Of a stretch of DNA of 15,667 nt, positions 13,202 through 15,667 are shown in pieces; within the stretch, counting starts at the first letter, position 1; the number at the start of each line of letters is the position of its first letter. Source of the stretch: UBA7485 sp050945075. GTDB taxonomy: Bacteria; Bacillota; Clostridia; Eubacteriales; Eubacteriaceae. The stretch spans positions 1 to 15,667 of the forward strand of contig JBMNSG010000047.1 of NCBI GenBank assembly GCA_050945075.1, in the 5' to 3' direction. Below the pieces are notes generated by a model. It had not been told where the DNA came from. It searched no databases and saw only the letters and a program-made list of their open reading frames with translations. The position numbers were made by a program, and so were the translations under genes.

Positions 13202-14278
13202 ATGAAAAGAAGACAAACACGCAGTGTAAGAGTCGGTGACCGCGTTATTGGCGGTAATGCTCCGATTTTGATTCAATCCATGACCAATACGGATACCAGG
13301 GACGCCGCAGCTACCGCCGGCCAGGTAAACAAACTGGCACAGGCTGGGTGCGGACTGGTCCGCTGTGCGATTCCCGACATGGAAGCGGCTCTTGCAATCC
13401 GTGAAATCAAAAGACAGACGAATGTCCCGCTGGCTGCAGATATTCATTTTGATTACAGGCTGGCGCTTGCAGCAGTAGACTCCGGAATAGATAAGCTGCG
13501 CATTAATCCCGGAAATATCGGCTCTGCCGATAAAGTGCGGGAAGTAGCCAGAGCTGCATCAGGTGCCGGTATTCCTATCCGCATCGGAGTGAACGCCGGA
13601 TCTCTGGAAAAAGAACTGCTGGACCAGTACGGACATCCGACGGCAGAAGCCATGACGACATCGGCAATCCGCCAGGCGGAGCTGCTGGAAGACTGCGGGT
13701 TTTCTGACATAGTTATATCGATGAAAGCCTCTGATGTGGGTTTGACGGTAGCCGCCGCAAGACTTCTTGCTTCACAGACGGATTATCCGCTTCATCTCGG
13801 AGTGACTGAAGCCGGCCTGCCCAGAAGCTCGGCAGTCAAGTCGGCAATGGGGATCGGATCATTGCTGTTGGATGGCATCGGAGATACGATCCGCGTATCG
13901 GTGACAGGCGATCCGATAGAGGAAATACCGCTGGCCAAAGATATCCTGCGGGCAGCCGGCTGTGATTTCGGAATGCCGTCGATCGAGCTGGTGTCCTGTC
14001 CGACCTGCGGCAGAACGGAAATTGATCTGATTGGGATAGCCAGTGAGGTAGATCGCCGGATTCAGGAAATACCGGTCAGAAAAAACATGACAGTCGCTGT
14101 TATGGGCTGTATAGTCAATGGTCCCGGCGAGGGACGGGAAGCAGATCTGGGCATGGCAGGAGGAAAAGGACGGGGCGTTCTTTTCAAAAAAGGAGAAATA
14201 TTCAGGACTGTTCCTGAAACAGAAATTGCCGATGCTCTGATTGAAGAATATATTCGGATGCAGGAAGAGGAAGTATGA
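13202..14278 (+). CDS. ispG: 4-hydroxy-3-methylbut-2-enyl diphosphate synthase (IspG/GcpE)
   Basis: The iron-sulfur enzyme for the sixth step of the methylerythritol phosphate pathway, whose products feed the UppS encoded three genes upstream. It has 358 residues, normal for the bacterial short form. The N-terminal TIM barrel starts RRQTRSVRVGDRVIGG, with IQSMTNTDTRD and ADIHFDYRLAL. The C-terminal cluster-binding part has C266 and C269 (SCPTCGR), C303 and E310 (GCIVNGPGE), the three cysteines and glutamate known to hold the [4Fe-4S] cluster. The ribosome binding site AAAGGA overlaps the rseP stop codon, 8 nt before the ATG. The stop overlaps the polC start (ATGA). This argues for the MEP rather than the mevalonate pathway. 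Confidence 0.97.
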   Translation: MKRRQTRSVRVGDRVIGGNAPILIQSMTNTDTRDAAATAGQVNKLAQAGCGLVRCAIPDMEAALAIREIKRQTNVPLAADIHFDYRLALAAVDSGIDKLRINPGNIGSADKVREVARAASGAGIPIRIGVNAGSLEKELLDQYGHPTAEAMTTSAIRQAELLEDCGFSDIVISMKASDVGLTVAAARLLASQTDYPLHLGVTEAGLPRSSAVKSAMGIGSLLLDGIGDTIRVSVTGDPIEEIPLAKDILRAAGCDFGMPSIELVSCPTCGRTEIDLIGIASEVDRRIQEIPVRKNMTVAVMGCIVNGPGEGREADLGMAGGKGRGVLFKKGEIFRTVPETEIADALIEEYIRMQEEEV

Positions 14279-15667
14279 CAGCATCAGAAACATTTCAAAA
14301 AATTATGAAAACCAACGAGCTGGTTCTTGAATCGGTCTGTGAAAAGACCGGTTCGGGCCGGCTCGAACTTTTGTTCAGAAGCAACAGAAATTTTTCGAGA
14401 CCGGAAACAGACAGGTTGGAGATGGAACTTCCGGGACTATTCCCGTTTGCATCCGGTATCGATATTGTAGTAAAGAGACAGGTTCAGACCGGTGTTTCTG
14501 AAACAACAGAGATGCCGGAACCGGATTTTCCTGACCCGGGTTTTCCGGAATCAGCTGCTCCGGAATCGGTTATGCCGGAACCGGACTTCCCGGAACCTGA
14601 TTTTGAAGGTTTTGACTCAATGCCGGAGCCGGATGACGAATTATACAATGCACCGGTGCCGGATTTTCCGGAATTTAATTCATCGGCAGATCGTGTGACG
14701 GGTGATATCACTTCTAGTGATTCCATGAGCAGCCGGACAGTTAACCCGGGAGTGAAACCGGAAGCTGCTGAAAAAGCGGCAGAACTGCAGGGCCAGTCAG
14801 AACTGCAGAAACCGGAAGATGATGAGGATGAGCATCATCCGGATGAAACAGAAACGGGCGCGAATGAGCATCAGATTCCTGACTGGCAGAAAGCCAGAAT
14901 GCAGAAGATGATGGCAAGAATCGAGAAACAGACTCTTGAACATCAGAAAAATGACCAGAGCAGCGAACCGGAGCAATATCAGCATCGTCCGGGGATGGTG
15001 CTGTGCGGAAAAACCATTAAAAACGCAGTCATTCCCATGAAAGAGCTGGATATGACTTCGGAATCACAGGTCAACGATATTACCGTCTGCGGAGAAATAC
15101 TCAAAGCGGAGGTAGTGGATATTTCCGATAAGACGGTATTATTCAAATTTAATATTACCGACAAGACAAACAGCATCAGCTGTAAAAAATTTATCCAGAA
15201 GAATAAAGAAGGCATGGCGGAAAGAATGGAACAGGCTCTGGTTCCGGGCGCCTGTTTTACAATTCGCGGGAAACTGGTCTACGATAATTACGAACGCCAG
15301 AAGCTTATGGATGTTCAGGATATTGTCTGCGCTCCGGTAGTGAAGCGGACAGACAATGCAGAAACCAAACGGGTTGAGCTGCATATGCATACGCAGTATT
15401 CGGCTATGGATGCTGTAAGCAAGGTTTCCGATATTATGGCCAGAGCCCGTGATTTCGGTCACGATGCCGTGGGCATAACCGACCATGGTGTTCTTCAGGC
15501 TTTCCCGGAAGTACAGATCCTGGCTAAAAAATACGGGATTAAGGCACTCTATGGTGTGGAAGGATACCTGGTAGACGGAGGCAGGCCTGTCGTTACCTGC
15601 GGAACGCTGGGAACGGATCAGAATTTTGATGGTGAATTCGTCTTTTTTGACCTGGAAACCACCGGAC
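14275..15667 (+). CDS. polC: DNA polymerase III alpha subunit, PolC type (N-terminal part; cut by window end)
   Basis: The replicative polymerase of Bacillota, with built-in proofreading. The frame is open from the ATG at 14275, overlapping the ispG stop by 4 nt, to the window edge: 464 codons of an expected 1400 or so. Order: a first N-terminal domain (about 1-72); an acidic, proline-rich degenerate repeat (80-135); a charged, Gln-rich stretch (to about 240) including DWQKARMQKMMARIEKQ; an OB-fold domain (about 244-355); the PHP domain from VELHMHTQYSAMD (367-379), with ITDHG (D403, H404) and YGVEGYLVD; and the start of the exonuclease, FFDLETTG, ending at 464. The KH-like second N-terminal domain of Bacillus PolC is not recognisable. 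The identity is certain; the N-terminal architecture is unusual. Confidence 0.96.
   Translation, partial: MTASETFQKIMKTNELVLESVCEKTGSGRLELLFRSNRNFSRPETDRLEMELPGLFPFASGIDIVVKRQVQTGVSETTEMPEPDFPDPGFPESAAPESVMPEPDFPEPDFEGFDSMPEPDDELYNAPVPDFPEFNSSADRVTGDITSSDSMSSRTVNPGVKPEAAEKAAELQGQSELQKPEDDEDEHHPDETETGANEHQIPDWQKARMQKMMARIEKQTLEHQKNDQSSEPEQYQHRPGMVLCGKTIKNAVIPMKELDMTSESQVNDITVCGEILKAEVVDISDKTVLFKFNITDKTNSISCKKFIQKNKEGMAERMEQALVPGACFTIRGKLVYDNYERQKLMDVQDIVCAPVVKRTDNAETKRVELHMHTQYSAMDAVSKVSDIMARARDFGHDAVGITDHGVLQAFPEVQILAKKYGIKALYGVEGYLVDGGRPVVTCGTLGTDQNFDGEFVFFDLETTG
14512..14676 (+). repeat. Degenerate Pro-Glu-Pro-Asp-Phe repeat coding region inside polC
   Basis: Repeated CCGGAACCGGA and GATTTTCCGGAA motifs encode variants of M-P-E-P-D-F-P-E across residues 80-133, for example MPEPDFPDPGFPE, MPEPDFPEPDFEGF, MPEPDDE and VPDFPEF. 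The repeat keeps frame and is strongly acidic, so the segment should be disordered. Such DNA repeats can change in copy number between strains. Confidence 0.85.

Noticed and set aside
14484..14726. A minus-strand Ser-Gly-Lys repeat protein opposite polC
   Set aside because: Its SGSGKSGSG repeats are simply the reverse reading of the Pro-Glu repeat in polC; there is no ribosome binding site and it lies inside polC.
1..15667. Mobile element, prophage, CRISPR array or defence system
   Set aside because: I saw no transposase, integrase, evenly spaced repeats, terminal inverted repeats or known defence genes; gene content and base use look uniform across the window.

Overview
The window looks like chromosomal DNA of a low-to-moderate GC Bacillota (Firmicutes) bacterium. 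The evidence is a PolC-type DNA polymerase III, a NifZ/ThiI pair of the Bacillus type (ThiI without a rhodanese domain), AAAGGA/GAGGA ribosome binding sites, extended -10 (TGn-TATAAT) promoters and the cell-envelope gene order uppS-cdsA-rseP-ispG-polC. A Clostridia- or Erysipelotrichia-like gut lineage is plausible, but the sequence alone does not settle it. I see no tRNA, rRNA, CRISPR array, insertion sequence, phage gene or attachment site. This is mainly core genome with a few accessory genes.

Layout. (1) 1-2983, + strand: dcd (dCTP deaminase, probably read from a promoter that starts the mRNA at its ATG), then nifZ and thiI, which overlap by 4 nt and should supply sulfur for 4-thiouridine in tRNA. 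(2) 2984-3523: a gene-poor stretch with a terminator, two promoter-like sites and fragments of open frame. (3) 3524-4492, +: a membrane-anchored protein with a zinc ribbon and a C-type lectin domain, converging on (4) 4627-6036, -: an L,D-transpeptidase lipoprotein; a two-way terminator lies between them. (5) 6189-7727, -: a sodium:solute symporter with its own terminator, divergent from (6) 7908-8723, +: a Cof-type HAD phosphatase. (7) 8764-10253, +: a tightly overlapping trio of a stand-alone heavy-metal-associated (HMA) domain protein, an unrecognised 65-residue protein and an ApbE flavin transferase lipoprotein. (8) 10344-10553, +: a small zinc-ribbon protein with its own promoter and terminator. 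(9) 10800-15667, +: the operon uppS-cdsA-rseP-ispG-polC, with every junction overlapping or under 20 nt; polC runs off the right edge.

How they work together: the last operon joins undecaprenyl carrier synthesis (UppS), CDP-diacylglycerol synthesis (CdsA), intramembrane proteolysis (RseP), the isoprenoid precursor pathway that feeds UppS (IspG) and the replicative polymerase. Its oddities are the best leads here. dxr, commonly found between cdsA and rseP, is absent. RseP lacks the PDZ domain normally found between its second and third membrane segments and carries an acidic linker elsewhere. PolC seems to have lost its second N-terminal domain, with an acidic, proline-rich degenerate repeat in its place. 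I found no clear new defence or mobile system; the HMA/small protein/ApbE trio is the most system-like accessory unit.
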